Origin: Paenibacillus brevis
GTDB lineage: Bacteria; Bacillota; Bacilli; Paenibacillales; Paenibacillaceae
Direction: 5' to 3'
Assembly (NCBI RefSeq): GCF_018919145.1
Contig: NZ_JAHLQJ010000029.1
Span: 1-40,273 of the forward strand
DNA length: 40,273 nt
Part shown: in pieces, positions 32,117-40,204 of the stretch
How the letters are laid out: every line of letters begins with the position of its first letter
Numbering within the stretch: the stretch's first letter is position 1
Notes under the pieces: generated by a model
What the model saw: only the letters and a program-made list of their open reading frames with translations
What the model was told of the DNA's origin: nothing
Database searches by the model: none
Made by a program: the position numbers and the translations under genes

Positions 32117-33139
32117 TCAAATCTTCCGATGTTTTCTTAACGCGATTACATTGAGCAGGCTGAATATCGTGGAAAACGCCACCAATACAACGACATTTAT
32201 TGCGATGGAGTCCCATCCTTTGCCCCGAATCATAATATCGCTGAGCGCTTCGGTTCCGTAGGTAAGCGGCATAATGTATTTCAAGCTGACAAGCCAGCCA
32301 GGCAAGGTATCGAGCGGGAACAATCCCGATAAAAAGAGCTGTGGCACGATAATAAGCGGGATGAACTGAATCATCTGAAGCTCATTGTTAGCGAAGGCTG
32401 AGAGCAAAGTTCCCAGCGTCAGAGCCGTCATAGACAGGAGTAAGGTCACCAGCAGGACATAGCCGAAGGCTCCGTTCATCATAATGTCCAGAATTTGAAT
32501 GCAGAACCAGGAGATCAAGAGCGCCTGGATCATGGTGAACATCCCAAAGCCGCCGATATAGCCGGCAACTAGCTCAGAACGTTTGAGCGGAGTAGAAAGC
32601 AGACGTTCCAGCGTCCCGGTTGTCCGTTCCCTTAGGAAGGAAACCCCTGCGATCAGAAAGACGAAGAAGAATACGAAAAATCCGATTAGAATCGGTCCCA
32701 GCTGATCAATGCTGCTCATGTCGGAGGAGCCGTGCAAATAAGAAACCTCCGGCTTCGAAAGGTTGGCTCCCTGATGGTCGGCTAAATCGCTCATTAACAG
32801 CAGGACGGCCTTGTTCACTGAAGGCTCGCTGCCTTCAAGACGCAGCTTCATGGCTTGAGCTCCCGGCATAAGATAGGCATCGATAGTCCGCGCATCCAGC
32901 GCCTGCTCTGCTTCCGCTTCTCCATCATAGTGGAAGATTGCCGCTCCATGCTCCTCCAGCCGGGCTTCTATCGGTTCCGGAAGCTCAATCACACCGAGAT
33001 TAGGCTTATAGGCATCTCCGTTGAACACCAGGTACATTAAAGACAATACAACTAACGGCGCAAGAAAAATTAATGCCAGTGTACGCTTGTCGCGCCGGAA
33101 TTGCCGAAGAATTCTTAACATAATAGCGAATGCTTTCAT
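32117..33139 (-). CDS. ABC-2 type transporter permease
   Basis: A 340-aa membrane protein. One N-terminal transmembrane helix (TLALIFLAPLVVLSLMYLVF) is followed by an outside domain of about 125 residues, then five further helices from about residue 150 (GPILIGFFVFFFVFLIAGVSFLRERTTGTLERLLSTPLKRSELVAGY is the ABC-2 core). It forms an exporter with the ATPase encoded just upstream, whose stop overlaps its start by 4 bp. Such pairs often export peptides, antibiotics or lipids; the substrate cannot be told. Confidence 0.92.
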   Translation of the reverse strand: MKAFAIMLRILRQFRRDKRTLALIFLAPLVVLSLMYLVFNGDAYKPNLGVIELPEPIEARLEEHGAAIFHYDGEAEAEQALDARTIDAYLMPGAQAMKLRLEGSEPSVNKAVLLLMSDLADHQGANLSKPEVSYLHGSSDMSSIDQLGPILIGFFVFFFVFLIAGVSFLRERTTGTLERLLSTPLKRSELVAGYIGGFGMFTMIQALLISWFCIQILDIMMNGAFGYVLLVTLLLSMTALTLGTLLSAFANNELQMIQFIPLIIVPQLFLSGLFPLDTLPGWLVSLKYIMPLTYGTEALSDIMIRGKGWDSIAINVVVLVAFSTIFSLLNVIALRKHRKI

Positions 33140-33867
33140 GCCTGGCCACCTCCATAATAAATGAAAGCTTCTTCAATGGTCTGTTGTCCAGCCAGCTCAA
33201 TCAAAGCTTCCGGTGTTCCGACTCCCAGCAATTTGCCGTCGCGAATCATACCGAGTCTATCGCATTTATTGGCCTCATCCATCACGTGGGTAGTCAGCAG
33301 AATCGTGGTGCCTTTGGCGTTCAATGCCTTCAACTCGTTCCAAATCGATTGGCGGAGAAGCGGATCAATCCCTACAGTCGGTTCATCAAGAACAAGCAGC
33401 GGCGGCTCGTGCAAAAGTGCAATGGCCAACGATAGGCGTCTTTTCATCCCGCCAGAGTACTGGTCAACTCTTTTATTTAAATGAGGCCCCAACGCAACAA
33501 TATCCATCACCTCATGAATCCGCTTCTTTCTAACTGGTCCCTTAATACCATATAACGAAGCGAACAGCTGCATGTTCTCCAGAGCGCTAAGCTCATTGTA
33601 CAGGGCGTCTGACTGCGCCATATAGCCGATTTTTTGCATCATGGAGAGCTTGGGCATTACTGTGCCGAATACTTTCACTTCTCCTTTACTTCCTTCATCA
33701 ATCCCTGTAAGGAGCTTGACTAGCGTCGTCTTGCCAGATCCGGATGGACCCAACAGACCAAACGTTTCAGCGGGAAGAACGCTTAAAGAAATATCATCAA
33801 GAATCGTCTTCTTTCCAAAGCTTTTGCTGACATGGGAAGCCTGAACGATTGGAGCACTGTTATTCAT
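33136..33867 (-). CDS. ABC transporter ATP-binding protein
   Basis: A 243-aa ATPase. Walker A is GPSGSGKTT (near residue 40), the signature is YSGGMKRRLS, Walker B is LLVLDEPTVGID and the switch His is in LLTTHVMDEA. It powers the ABC-2 permease encoded next to it. TAGGAGG lies eight bases before the ATG at 33867. It is the first gene of the operon and lies directly behind a strong promoter with an operator. Confidence 0.95.
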   Translation of the reverse strand: MNNSAPIVQASHVSKSFGKKTILDDISLSVLPAETFGLLGPSGSGKTTLVKLLTGIDEGSKGEVKVFGTVMPKLSMMQKIGYMAQSDALYNELSALENMQLFASLYGIKGPVRKKRIHEVMDIVALGPHLNKRVDQYSGGMKRRLSLAIALLHEPPLLVLDEPTVGIDPLLRQSIWNELKALNAKGTTILLTTHVMDEANKCDRLGMIRDGKLLGVGTPEALIELAGQQTIEEAFIYYGGGQA

Positions 33868-33894
33868 ATAAAATGCCTCCTAACAAAAAAATGA

Positions 33895-33939
33895 GTGAGT
33901 ACTCACATTTATTATAAATTGATATCACATAGATGTAAA
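33895..33939 (-). promoter_or_regulatory. Promoter and TetR-type operator of the ABC exporter operon
   Basis: On the minus strand TTTACA (33939-33934) and TATAAT (33916-33911) are 17 bp apart. Directly after the -10 comes the perfect 12-bp palindrome GTGAGTACTCAC (33895-33906), covering the likely transcript start. This is the arrangement of a site where a TetR protein would block transcription. Confidence 0.8.
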
Positions 33940-34005
33940 TATATTTGCTGCTGATGAAGAATTTAAAGTGTTAAAGAAGCTTGAGCAAATCCTAGACCTA
34001 CTCAA

Positions 34006-34081
34006 TTTATGTTATGACATAAAAGTGTAGAAATTGGTGTCAGGTATCCGTTGGATTGTTCTAATCCGTTGCAGTTATAAT
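34006..34081 (+). promoter_or_regulatory. Candidate promoter and operator upstream of the ldh-like gene
   Basis: A perfect TATAAT is at 34076-34081, 55 bp before the start codon; the nearest -35, TTGGAT at 34051, is 19 bp away and weak. Upstream, TTTATGT (34006-34012) and ACATAAA (34017-34023) form an inverted repeat with a 4-bp spacer, a possible regulator site. It does not match the usual Rex site well. Confidence 0.4.
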
Positions 34082-34136
34082 CGAAGGTATCATACAGGAA
34101 TATTGAAAAAGAAATGCAAGAATATGGAGGCGGCAG

Positions 34137-35096
34137 ATGGCCAGAAAAACTAAAAAAGTGACCGTCGTCGGATCGGGGCTTGTAGGAGCGGCTTGTGCTT
34201 ACTCTATGATTAATCAATCGATTTGCGATGAGATTATGATGGTGGATCGCACTTACGACAGGGCCGTAGCCCAAGCGCTTGATCTGTCTCACTGCATGGA
34301 CTTTACATCAAGCCGTACAAAAGTGTATGCAGGCCGATTGGAGGATTGCCGGGATGTGGATGTTGTCATTTTGACCGCCGGAGCGAATCCGAAGCCTGGC
34401 CAAACTCGGCTGGATCTGCTAGAAGAAGCGGATAAAATTACCCGTGGTATTGTCCGTCAAATCATGGACAGCGGTTTTGACGGGGTGTTTGTCGTGGCAG
34501 CCAACCCTGTCGATGCAGTAACTTATATCGTCCGGGAAGAATCCGGCCTGCCTCGTGAACGAGTGATCGGGACGGGGACTTCGTTAGACTCCGCTCGTCT
34601 GAAGACACTGTTGTCTGATGTATTTTCCATCGATCCGAGAAGTGTGAACGGTTATGCTCTGGGTGAGCATGGTGAGTCGCAATTCGTGGGCTGGTCCCAT
34701 GTCACTATCGGAGGCAAGCCTCTGCTACAAATTCTGGACCAGCACAAGGAGAGGTTCCAGCATGTGGATCTTCAAGAAATCGAACAGAAGACCAAGGATG
34801 CCGGATGGGAAATCTTTACCCGCAAGGGCAATACCCAATTTGGCATCGGAAATGCCATTGCCTATATCGTGCGTTCCATTTTGAACGATGATCATAAAAT
34901 CATCGCTATCTCTGCTATCCTGGAAGGAGAATACCAGCAAAGCAACGTGTGCACCGGAGTACCGGCAATCATTGGCGAGGGCGGTATTCAAGAGGTAATT
35001 GAATTGAATCTGAGCTTAGAGGAGCGGCAAAAGTTCGAGCATTCCTGCGGGATTCTACGGAACGCACTGGAGACGCTTGCCGATAAGCAGGCGTGA
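34137..35096 (+). CDS. L-lactate dehydrogenase-like 2-hydroxyacid dehydrogenase
   Basis: A 319-aa NAD-dependent enzyme of the LDH/MDH family. The NAD fold is VTVVGSGLVGAACAY with acidic Asp37 in MMVDR. The catalytic set is intact: Arg91 in the mobile loop (GQTRLDLL), Asp151 and Arg154 (SLDSARLK), and His178 (LGEHGES). Compared with Bacillus LDH, the residue that sets pyruvate specificity (Gln102 in ANQKPGETR) is Pro85 here, and the two fructose-1,6-bisphosphate contacts (Arg173, His188) are Lys156 and Asn171. The active-site strand also reads SQFVGWS instead of ELPVWS. It is thus probably not FBP-activated and may act on a different 2-keto acid. GGAGG lies six bases before the ATG. Confidence 0.85.
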   Translation: MARKTKKVTVVGSGLVGAACAYSMINQSICDEIMMVDRTYDRAVAQALDLSHCMDFTSSRTKVYAGRLEDCRDVDVVILTAGANPKPGQTRLDLLEEADKITRGIVRQIMDSGFDGVFVVAANPVDAVTYIVREESGLPRERVIGTGTSLDSARLKTLLSDVFSIDPRSVNGYALGEHGESQFVGWSHVTIGGKPLLQILDQHKERFQHVDLQEIEQKTKDAGWEIFTRKGNTQFGIGNAIAYIVRSILNDDHKIIAISAILEGEYQQSNVCTGVPAIIGEGGIQEVIELNLSLEERQKFEHSCGILRNALETLADKQA

Positions 35097-35109
35097 GTAT
35101 TGTCTTTTC

Positions 35110-35181
35110 AGGGGTTCTCATCCCGTTGGAACGACAAAAGGCTCCTCGAAAGGAGCCTTTATCCTATACGTCCCAGAAGGG
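35110..35181 (-). repeat. Truncated second copy of the tRNA-3'-end/terminator/REP unit
   Basis: On the minus strand, after the full right-hand unit, a 14-bp copy of the tRNA-Arg 3' end (CCCTTCTGGGACGT; 35181-35168) recurs, then another hairpin terminator, then the 18-bp start of the REP-like module (35127-35110, identical to 35275-35258). The order is the same as in the complete unit. Confidence 0.75.
35137..35160 (+). terminator. Terminator after the ldh-like gene (works both ways)
   Basis: A perfect 10-bp stem, AAAGGCTCCT (35137-35146) and AGGAGCCTTT (35151-35160), closes a CGAA loop. T runs are short on both sides. Confidence 0.7.
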
Positions 35182-35282
35182 GTACTCGCGCTCCGGCGCG
35201 AGACTTCGTTCATCAATCCGCCGAGCACTGACCGTCTCACTCCGACGAACCCCCTAGAGGGGTTCTCATCCCGTTTGGACGC

Positions 35283-35315
35283 AAAAAGACCGGTTCAATA
35301 AGAACCGGTTCTTTA
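35283..35315 (-). terminator. Terminator of the right tRNA-Arg gene
   Basis: It is the same hairpin as at the left copy (ACCGGTTC and GAACCGGT), followed on the minus strand by CTTTTT. Confidence 0.9.
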
Positions 35316-35319
35316 TCTA

Positions 35320-35393
<74 letters not shown>

Positions 35394-35414
35394 ACGTTTT
35401 GAGACAACAGTAAT

Positions 35415-35442
35415 ATTATACCGCATTGCTTCGTTTTTTCAA
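35415..35442 (-). promoter_or_regulatory. Promoter of the right tRNA-Arg gene
   Basis: On the minus strand TTGAAA (35442-35437) and TATAAT (35420-35415) are 16 bp apart, ending about 22 bp before the tRNA. It is a stronger match than the promoter of the left copy, and unrelated in sequence. Confidence 0.75.
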
Positions 35443-35478
35443 GTCCCAAGTAACAATATCTTGATTAGATAACCATTG

Positions 35479-35617
35479 TCACCACTTATCGCCGAGCTTT
35501 TCCTCGATCACCGCAGCTATAATTAGATACATATCATTATTAAACAAGCCCATCTCCTTATCCGCTAACTGCGAAAAAATCTATAAGAATAATATCATAT
35601 TCTTCCTTAGATTATTC
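35479..35617 (-). pseudogene. Decayed fragment of a paralogue of the gene at 37508-37861
   Basis: On the minus strand 35580-35482 reads IFSQLADKEMGLFNND... and ends EEKLGDKW before a stop. This aligns with RSHADEEIDWFNNDM...VSEEEFGDQ of the intact gene (about 14 identities in 26). Upstream, another frame reads SKEEYDIILI, aligning with SADDGYEIIRMI, with a stop just before it. The two frames join at a run of six T residues near 35575-35580, so a frameshift is evident. The DNA itself matches over about 85 bp, for example CATATCATTATTAAAC in both. The rest of this gap up to 35798 holds nothing recognisable. Confidence 0.75.
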
Positions 35618-35798
35618 CGATCACACAATGAAAGGCATACGATTCATCTGGAGCCTGACACCATGGATACTGTCTGCAATTGGCGGAGGCTGACCAGACC
35701 GGCATTGATCGGGCATAACCAGTTTACTTCCATGTTAGCAACTTAATCCTTTTCTTATCCGTCATATTAGTTATAAAAAGAAGGAGCGCGCCTATTAC

Positions 35799-37418
35799 AT
35801 GAAAAAGTTGATCTTGAGTGTTCTTGCCGTTGCCCTTTCGGCTACGCTGGCCGGCTGCTCTGCTGACAAAGCTAGCGAACTGCCGTCTCTAAATCCCGTA
35901 ACCCGGGAAATTCGGATCGATGAGAATGCCATGCCGTTAATAGTAGCAGAATCGCTTACCATTGAAGCCTTCGGCAGCGAATATCATACGCCCTATACCG
36001 ATCAGGATGAGATCGAACTATTTATGCAAGCCATCCATACCGCCGAGCGGATCATCGGCATTTTGAATGTAGGAGAACCGGATTATCGGCTGCATGTCGA
36101 AGGAGTCGATGGCAAGGAATATGTTTATGATATGTGGCTCAGGGATAACAGCGGGCAGGCTATGCTGATGGATGTCCAGGATACCCGGAGCGGCTACACC
36201 ATTTCGGAACAGCTTACCGAGCAGTTAAAGCAGATCATGTTCGCGGAGCCCGAGATAACGGAATTAGACTTCCGTACGGAGCCTGGTCCCGGCGGAGAAC
36301 TGCTTGCCGTGCCCAAAGGCTTAAGAAAGGACCAATATTTCCTGTCCGGTGGTCCGTCTTTGAAGCTGCAAGATAAAACATATGTAAGCACGCACCTCTT
36401 CTACGGAAATCATAATGCCATCAATGCTATCGTTGCCCTTGATCCCTCTACGGATCAGGCAGAGGTTGTGTGGAGCGAGAAGCTCACCGATTCCAACAAC
36501 CGCTGGAACAATGCGTTTATGAACAGCTATACGCTGCTGTTTCCGCTGGACGAGCACCAGTTGCTATTTCTGGAACCAGATTTGACTGTGGACGGTGGGG
36601 AATACCACCTCTCTGCTTACGATATACTCACAGGTGAAACGAAGCGGCTGCGGGAAGCTTTCTGGCCGCTTACAGATGATTATGACTATATCTACAAATT
36701 CAACTGGAAAGCTGACGAGCAGAAATTGTTTATGCAGAGTTATTTGGGAAATGTATGGTTTTTTGACCTGAAGACGGGAGACGACGAGGTTCATCTGCTG
36801 AAATACCGCGTCATCCCACACTCGACAACTGGCGCACCATCCCTGTTCTTGTCGCCGTCCTTCAAACGGTTCGTGCACGACGACGAAAGCGGGGATCTGA
36901 CCTTTTACACCAGCGGAGGGAAAAAGCTCCGTTCCATAGCACTCCCAGAGGAAGATTACGTACCCTCCCAAAAGATTAAGTGGAGCCCTGCAGGCACCGT
37001 CGCCTGGATGGACCAGTCCGAGGCCAGTCAGGTACGAATTCTGGGCGTGGATATCGATTACTTGCGCATCGCGCCCCGCGAGCTTCACTTCTATGATCCG
37101 GACGGACAATCCCTGGGAAGTCTGACGGCCCCGGACGGTGAAAATGCCGCCTTGGAGGTTGTTGGGTGGATGGATGAAGATGTGGCCGTCATCAAATCAT
37201 ATACGGTCCAAGGCGGGCCAGCGGAGAAGCTGGAATTAAGGGTCCGGAATGAAATTTACTATCTCTACAACGTGAGATCAAGATCGAAGCAATCGGGGGA
37301 TCACCTTACCGCCATGCCTCTGGAAGCCACCCCGGTAACGGACCTTTGGGACAAGGTTGTGCTGCCGGAGGAAGCTGCCGTCGTCACCGACGGCGAGATT
37401 CGGTTACGGGCCAAATAA
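35799..37418 (+). CDS. Large lipoprotein of unknown function
   Basis: A 539-aa exported protein. The signal peptide ends in the lipobox LAGC with Cys20 as the lipidated residue, so it should be anchored to the outer face of the membrane. Residues about 40-150 look like a small alpha/beta domain (ESLTIEAFGSEYHTPYTDQDEIELFMQAIHTAERI...). Residues about 165-539 show repeated strand-turn patterns with Asp/Gly-rich turns (ALDPSTDQAEVVWSEKL, SAYDILTGETKRLREAFW, WFFDLKTGDDEVHLLKYR, KIKWSPAGTVAWMD), suggesting a beta-propeller. I do not recognise a family. AAGGAG lies twelve bases before the ATG. It is a single-gene unit with its own terminator. Confidence 0.85.
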   Translation: MKKLILSVLAVALSATLAGCSADKASELPSLNPVTREIRIDENAMPLIVAESLTIEAFGSEYHTPYTDQDEIELFMQAIHTAERIIGILNVGEPDYRLHVEGVDGKEYVYDMWLRDNSGQAMLMDVQDTRSGYTISEQLTEQLKQIMFAEPEITELDFRTEPGPGGELLAVPKGLRKDQYFLSGGPSLKLQDKTYVSTHLFYGNHNAINAIVALDPSTDQAEVVWSEKLTDSNNRWNNAFMNSYTLLFPLDEHQLLFLEPDLTVDGGEYHLSAYDILTGETKRLREAFWPLTDDYDYIYKFNWKADEQKLFMQSYLGNVWFFDLKTGDDEVHLLKYRVIPHSTTGAPSLFLSPSFKRFVHDDESGDLTFYTSGGKKLRSIALPEEDYVPSQKIKWSPAGTVAWMDQSEASQVRILGVDIDYLRIAPRELHFYDPDGQSLGSLTAPDGENAALEVVGWMDEDVAVIKSYTVQGGPAEKLELRVRNEIYYLYNVRSRSKQSGDHLTAMPLEATPVTDLWDKVVLPEEAAVVTDGEIRLRAK

Positions 37419-37441
37419 GTCGCCTTGCGGGCGGCTTTTTT
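37419..37441 (+). terminator. Terminator of the lipoprotein gene
   Basis: GTCGCC (37419-37424) pairs with GGCGGC (37430-37435), with one G-T pair and a 5-nt loop, followed by six T residues. Confidence 0.9.
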
Positions 37442-37507
37442 GTTGTATTAAATTGTACAAACTAGAGGCTATTAAATTACTGTATTGCCGATGATGACTA
37501 GCTCTTC

Positions 37508-37861
37508 TCATACGGACAACTCTTTCTGCAGGCGATCTCCGATTCCCGGGCAAGCCAGAAGCCTTGCCTTGAATTCTTTGCGCTGCCGCTCAGGAGACGG
37601 CCACCCTTGATCACCGAACTCCTCTTCGCTTACAACAGCTGTTGCTTGATGCATATCATTATTAAACCAGTCAATTTCCTCATCCGCATGGCTTCGGATC
37701 ATACGGATGATTTCATATCCGTCATCCGCCGACTCGGACCGGGCAATATAGACATACAAATGCGGCCCGTCTGCTTCTCCTGGCAGTACCTGGACCATCG
37801 CGCAAGGCTGTCCGTCCAGCATCGTCACATTTCTGAAAATAGCTTCTTTAATATAGTACAC
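37508..37861 (-). CDS. Small protein of unknown function (117 aa)
   Basis: I do not recognise this protein. It has no signal peptide or membrane segment. The N-terminal half is strand-rich (VYYIKEAIFRNVTMLDGQPCAMVQVLPGEADGPHLYVYIARSE); the C-terminal half is helical and acidic (EIIRMIRSHADEEIDWFNNDMHQATAVVSEEEFGDQ). The start is GTG at 37861, chosen because GAGGAGGG lies eight bases before it; the longer frame to 37927 would overlap the gene upstream by 62 bp. It is 4 bp after the gene at 37866, so they form a two-gene operon. A decayed relative lies at 35479-35617. Confidence 0.8.
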   Translation of the reverse strand: MYYIKEAIFRNVTMLDGQPCAMVQVLPGEADGPHLYVYIARSESADDGYEIIRMIRSHADEEIDWFNNDMHQATAVVSEEEFGDQGWPSPERQRKEFKARLLACPGIGDRLQKELSV

Positions 37862-37865
37862 TTGC

Positions 37866-38195
37866 TTATCCCTCCTCTGTATATCCCATGGTCCGCGACA
37901 ATTGCTCCCGGGTCTCCGGCGTTCCAAAACGATAGATCAGCTTGTACAAAACATCTACAATACTTTGATACCCTGCATTCACATCCTGTTCCGGCGAATC
38001 AGGCCAAGGATACGTAAATGCAAGAAACGAGCGGGTCTCCTGTTCGCCAAGCTGCTCCAGTAAATGACTAACCTGATCCGCTTCCTCGGGAGTCGCTTCA
38101 ATACTCCATTCATATGCCGTGGCCTGCTGGTCCTCCAGCAATGATCTGCCTTGCAAGGACACATAGTAGATTTTCTTATCCGTACTGCTCATCAT
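37866..38195 (-). CDS. Small protein of unknown function (109 aa)
   Basis: I do not recognise this protein. It is soluble and acidic. It starts with a strand-like IYYVSLQGRSLLED, then has EWSIEATPEEADQVSHLLEQLGEQE and a helical C-terminal part (VNAGYQSIVDVLYKLIYRFGTPETREQLSRTMG). GGAGGG lies five bases before the ATG at 38195 and eight before a second ATG at 38192; either may be used. The longer GTG frame from 38201 overlaps the ribosome binding site. It is transcribed divergently from the asparagine synthetase gene and ahead of the gene at 37508-37861. Confidence 0.78.
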   Translation of the reverse strand: MMSSTDKKIYYVSLQGRSLLEDQQATAYEWSIEATPEEADQVSHLLEQLGEQETRSFLAFTYPWPDSPEQDVNAGYQSIVDVLYKLIYRFGTPETREQLSRTMGYTEEG

Positions 38196-38342
38196 GGTCA
38201 CCCTCCATCCGGTTCATCTCAATTCTGCATAGTTTTCCATGCTGGACAGACATTTTATGCTTGCTCCAGGCATATTTTGTTATTACTTTTCATCCGGGTA
38301 AGGTTTATTGGTGAAAGCCAGGCAGAGAGAGGAGACAGCATC

Positions 38343-40187
38343 ATGTGCGGAATTGCCGGATTTATCGAGTGGAATCGAGATTTAACGAAAGAACTGGATT
38401 TAGTGCTCGACATGACATCATGTCTGGAAAAGCGAGGTCCGGATGCCCAGGGAACCTGGATCTCCGGACCTTGTGCCTTCGGTCATCGGCGTCTGAGTGT
38501 CATGGACCCTGAGAACGGGGCGCAGCCTATGGTACTTGCAGAGGAGGATGCCACATACACCATTGTATATAATGGTGAAATTTATAACGCGCCAGAGCTT
38601 CGAAAAGAGCTGGAGCAACGGGGACGCAGGTTCGGCACCCATTGCGACACAGAGGTTTTGCTTCAGGCCTATATGGAATGGGGTCCGGATTGCGTAGAGC
38701 GATTAAATGGCATTTTTGCTTTTGCAATCTGGGATAGTGTCAGGCAGCATATCTTTTTTGCCCGGGATCGTCTGGGAGTAAAGCCTCTGTTCTATTGCGA
38801 TCTGGACGGTACGCTGATCTTTGCCTCTGAGCCCAAGTCCCTTCTTAAGCATCCGAAGATGCAAGCGGCGGTCGGAGCCGACGGTCTTGCCGAAATTTTC
38901 GTGATTGGGCCAGCCCGAACTCCGGGACACGGGATATACAAAAATATGAAGGAGCTACGGCCCGGCCATGCTATGATATTCAACCGTTCCGGCTTGCAGG
39001 TCTTTGCCTATTGGAAGCTTCAGGCGGCAATGCATTATGATTCTGTAGAGGATACGGCCGCTAATATCCGCAATCTCCTGCAGGATACCGTGGAACGGCA
39101 GCTTCTGTCGGATGTTCCAGTATGTACTCTTCTCTCCGGAGGACTCGACTCCAGCGCACTTACTGCACTTGCGGTTAACTACTATCGAAGAACCGGGCAA
39201 GGGCAGGTACACACTTACTCCGTTGATTATGTTGATAACGACAAGTATTTTCAAGCTCACAGCTATCAGCCCGGGGCTGATGCGCCTTGGATCAAACGTA
39301 TGGTTGAGGAGCTTGAAACAGAGCATCATTGGATTACGTTTGATACACCCGAGCTCCTGAAGTCATTGCCCGATTCGACCGAGGCTCGGGATCTTCCCGG
39401 CATGGCAGATGTGGATGCATCTTTATTATTGTTTTGCCGCGAGATTAAAAAGGGAGCTACCGTTGCGATTTCAGGAGAAGCAGCAGATGAGGTATTCGGC
39501 GGTTATCCATGGTTTCATCGTGAAGAATTGCTTGAAGCCGGCACCTTCCCTTGGTCAATTGCAACTGATTTGAGGGCTGGCCTGCTCTCTTCAGAGGTTC
39601 GGGACTGGATCAAGCCGGAGCAATATGTTGCTGAGCGGTATCAAGAAGCGTTGGACGAAGTGCCGCACTTGCAAGGTGAAACTCCGGAACAATCACGAAT
39701 GAGAACGATGTCTTATCTCAATATCACCCGTTTCATGCCTACTTTACTGGACCGGAAGGACCGAATGAGCATGGGTGCCGGGTTAGAGGTTCGTGTTCCC
39801 TTCTGTGACCACCGCTTAGTGGATTATGTCTGGAATATTCCCTGGGAGATCAAGGCGATAGGAGGCCGCGAAAAGGGAATTCTTCGTAAAGCGCTTGAGG
39901 GAGTATTGCCGGAGGATGTGTTGTATCGGAAAAAGAGTCCCTACCCGAAAACCCATAATCCGGAGTACCTCTCTGCTGTGAAAGCGGAGGTTCTACGCAT
40001 TCTGGATGATCCTTCCTCGCCCATCCTTCCGTTAATCAATAAGCCGCGCATTCTGGAAATTGCCTCCTCACCGGAGTCTTCCACCAATCTGCCTTGGTTC
40101 GGGCAACTCATGTCCGGTCCGCAATTGTTTGCATATCTTGCCCAGGTTAATCACTGGCTGAGCAAGTACAAGGTATCGGTTGGTTAA
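38343..40187 (+). CDS. asnB: Asparagine synthetase (glutamine-hydrolysing)
   Basis: A 614-aa two-domain enzyme. Cys2 (MCGIAGF) is the nucleophile of the N-terminal class II glutaminase (residues 2 to about 200; RGPDAQGTW, YNGEIYN, CDTEVLL, ARDRLGVKPLFY). The synthetase domain (about 230-600) has the ATP-pyrophosphatase loop LLSGGLDSSALTAL at about 261-274, AISGEAADEVFGGYPWF and RKDRMSMGAGLEVRVPFCDHRLVDY. It makes asparagine from aspartate, glutamine and ATP. The start at 38343 has GAGGAG eight bases upstream; the longer frame to 38151 lacks the Cys2 terminus and is wrong. The length equals that of the AsnO type in B. subtilis, but which paralogue it is cannot be settled here. Confidence 0.93.
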   Translation: MCGIAGFIEWNRDLTKELDLVLDMTSCLEKRGPDAQGTWISGPCAFGHRRLSVMDPENGAQPMVLAEEDATYTIVYNGEIYNAPELRKELEQRGRRFGTHCDTEVLLQAYMEWGPDCVERLNGIFAFAIWDSVRQHIFFARDRLGVKPLFYCDLDGTLIFASEPKSLLKHPKMQAAVGADGLAEIFVIGPARTPGHGIYKNMKELRPGHAMIFNRSGLQVFAYWKLQAAMHYDSVEDTAANIRNLLQDTVERQLLSDVPVCTLLSGGLDSSALTALAVNYYRRTGQGQVHTYSVDYVDNDKYFQAHSYQPGADAPWIKRMVEELETEHHWITFDTPELLKSLPDSTEARDLPGMADVDASLLLFCREIKKGATVAISGEAADEVFGGYPWFHREELLEAGTFPWSIATDLRAGLLSSEVRDWIKPEQYVAERYQEALDEVPHLQGETPEQSRMRTMSYLNITRFMPTLLDRKDRMSMGAGLEVRVPFCDHRLVDYVWNIPWEIKAIGGREKGILRKALEGVLPEDVLYRKKSPYPKTHNPEYLSAVKAEVLRILDDPSSPILPLINKPRILEIASSPESSTNLPWFGQLMSGPQLFAYLAQVNHWLSKYKVSVG

Positions 40188-40204
40188 AGCTGTACGAAGT
40201 AAAA

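Noticed and set aside
38151..38342. A 64-codon N-terminal extension of the asparagine synthetase frame
   Set aside because: The enzyme needs Cys2 at the N-terminus, and a good ribosome binding site precedes the ATG at 38343.
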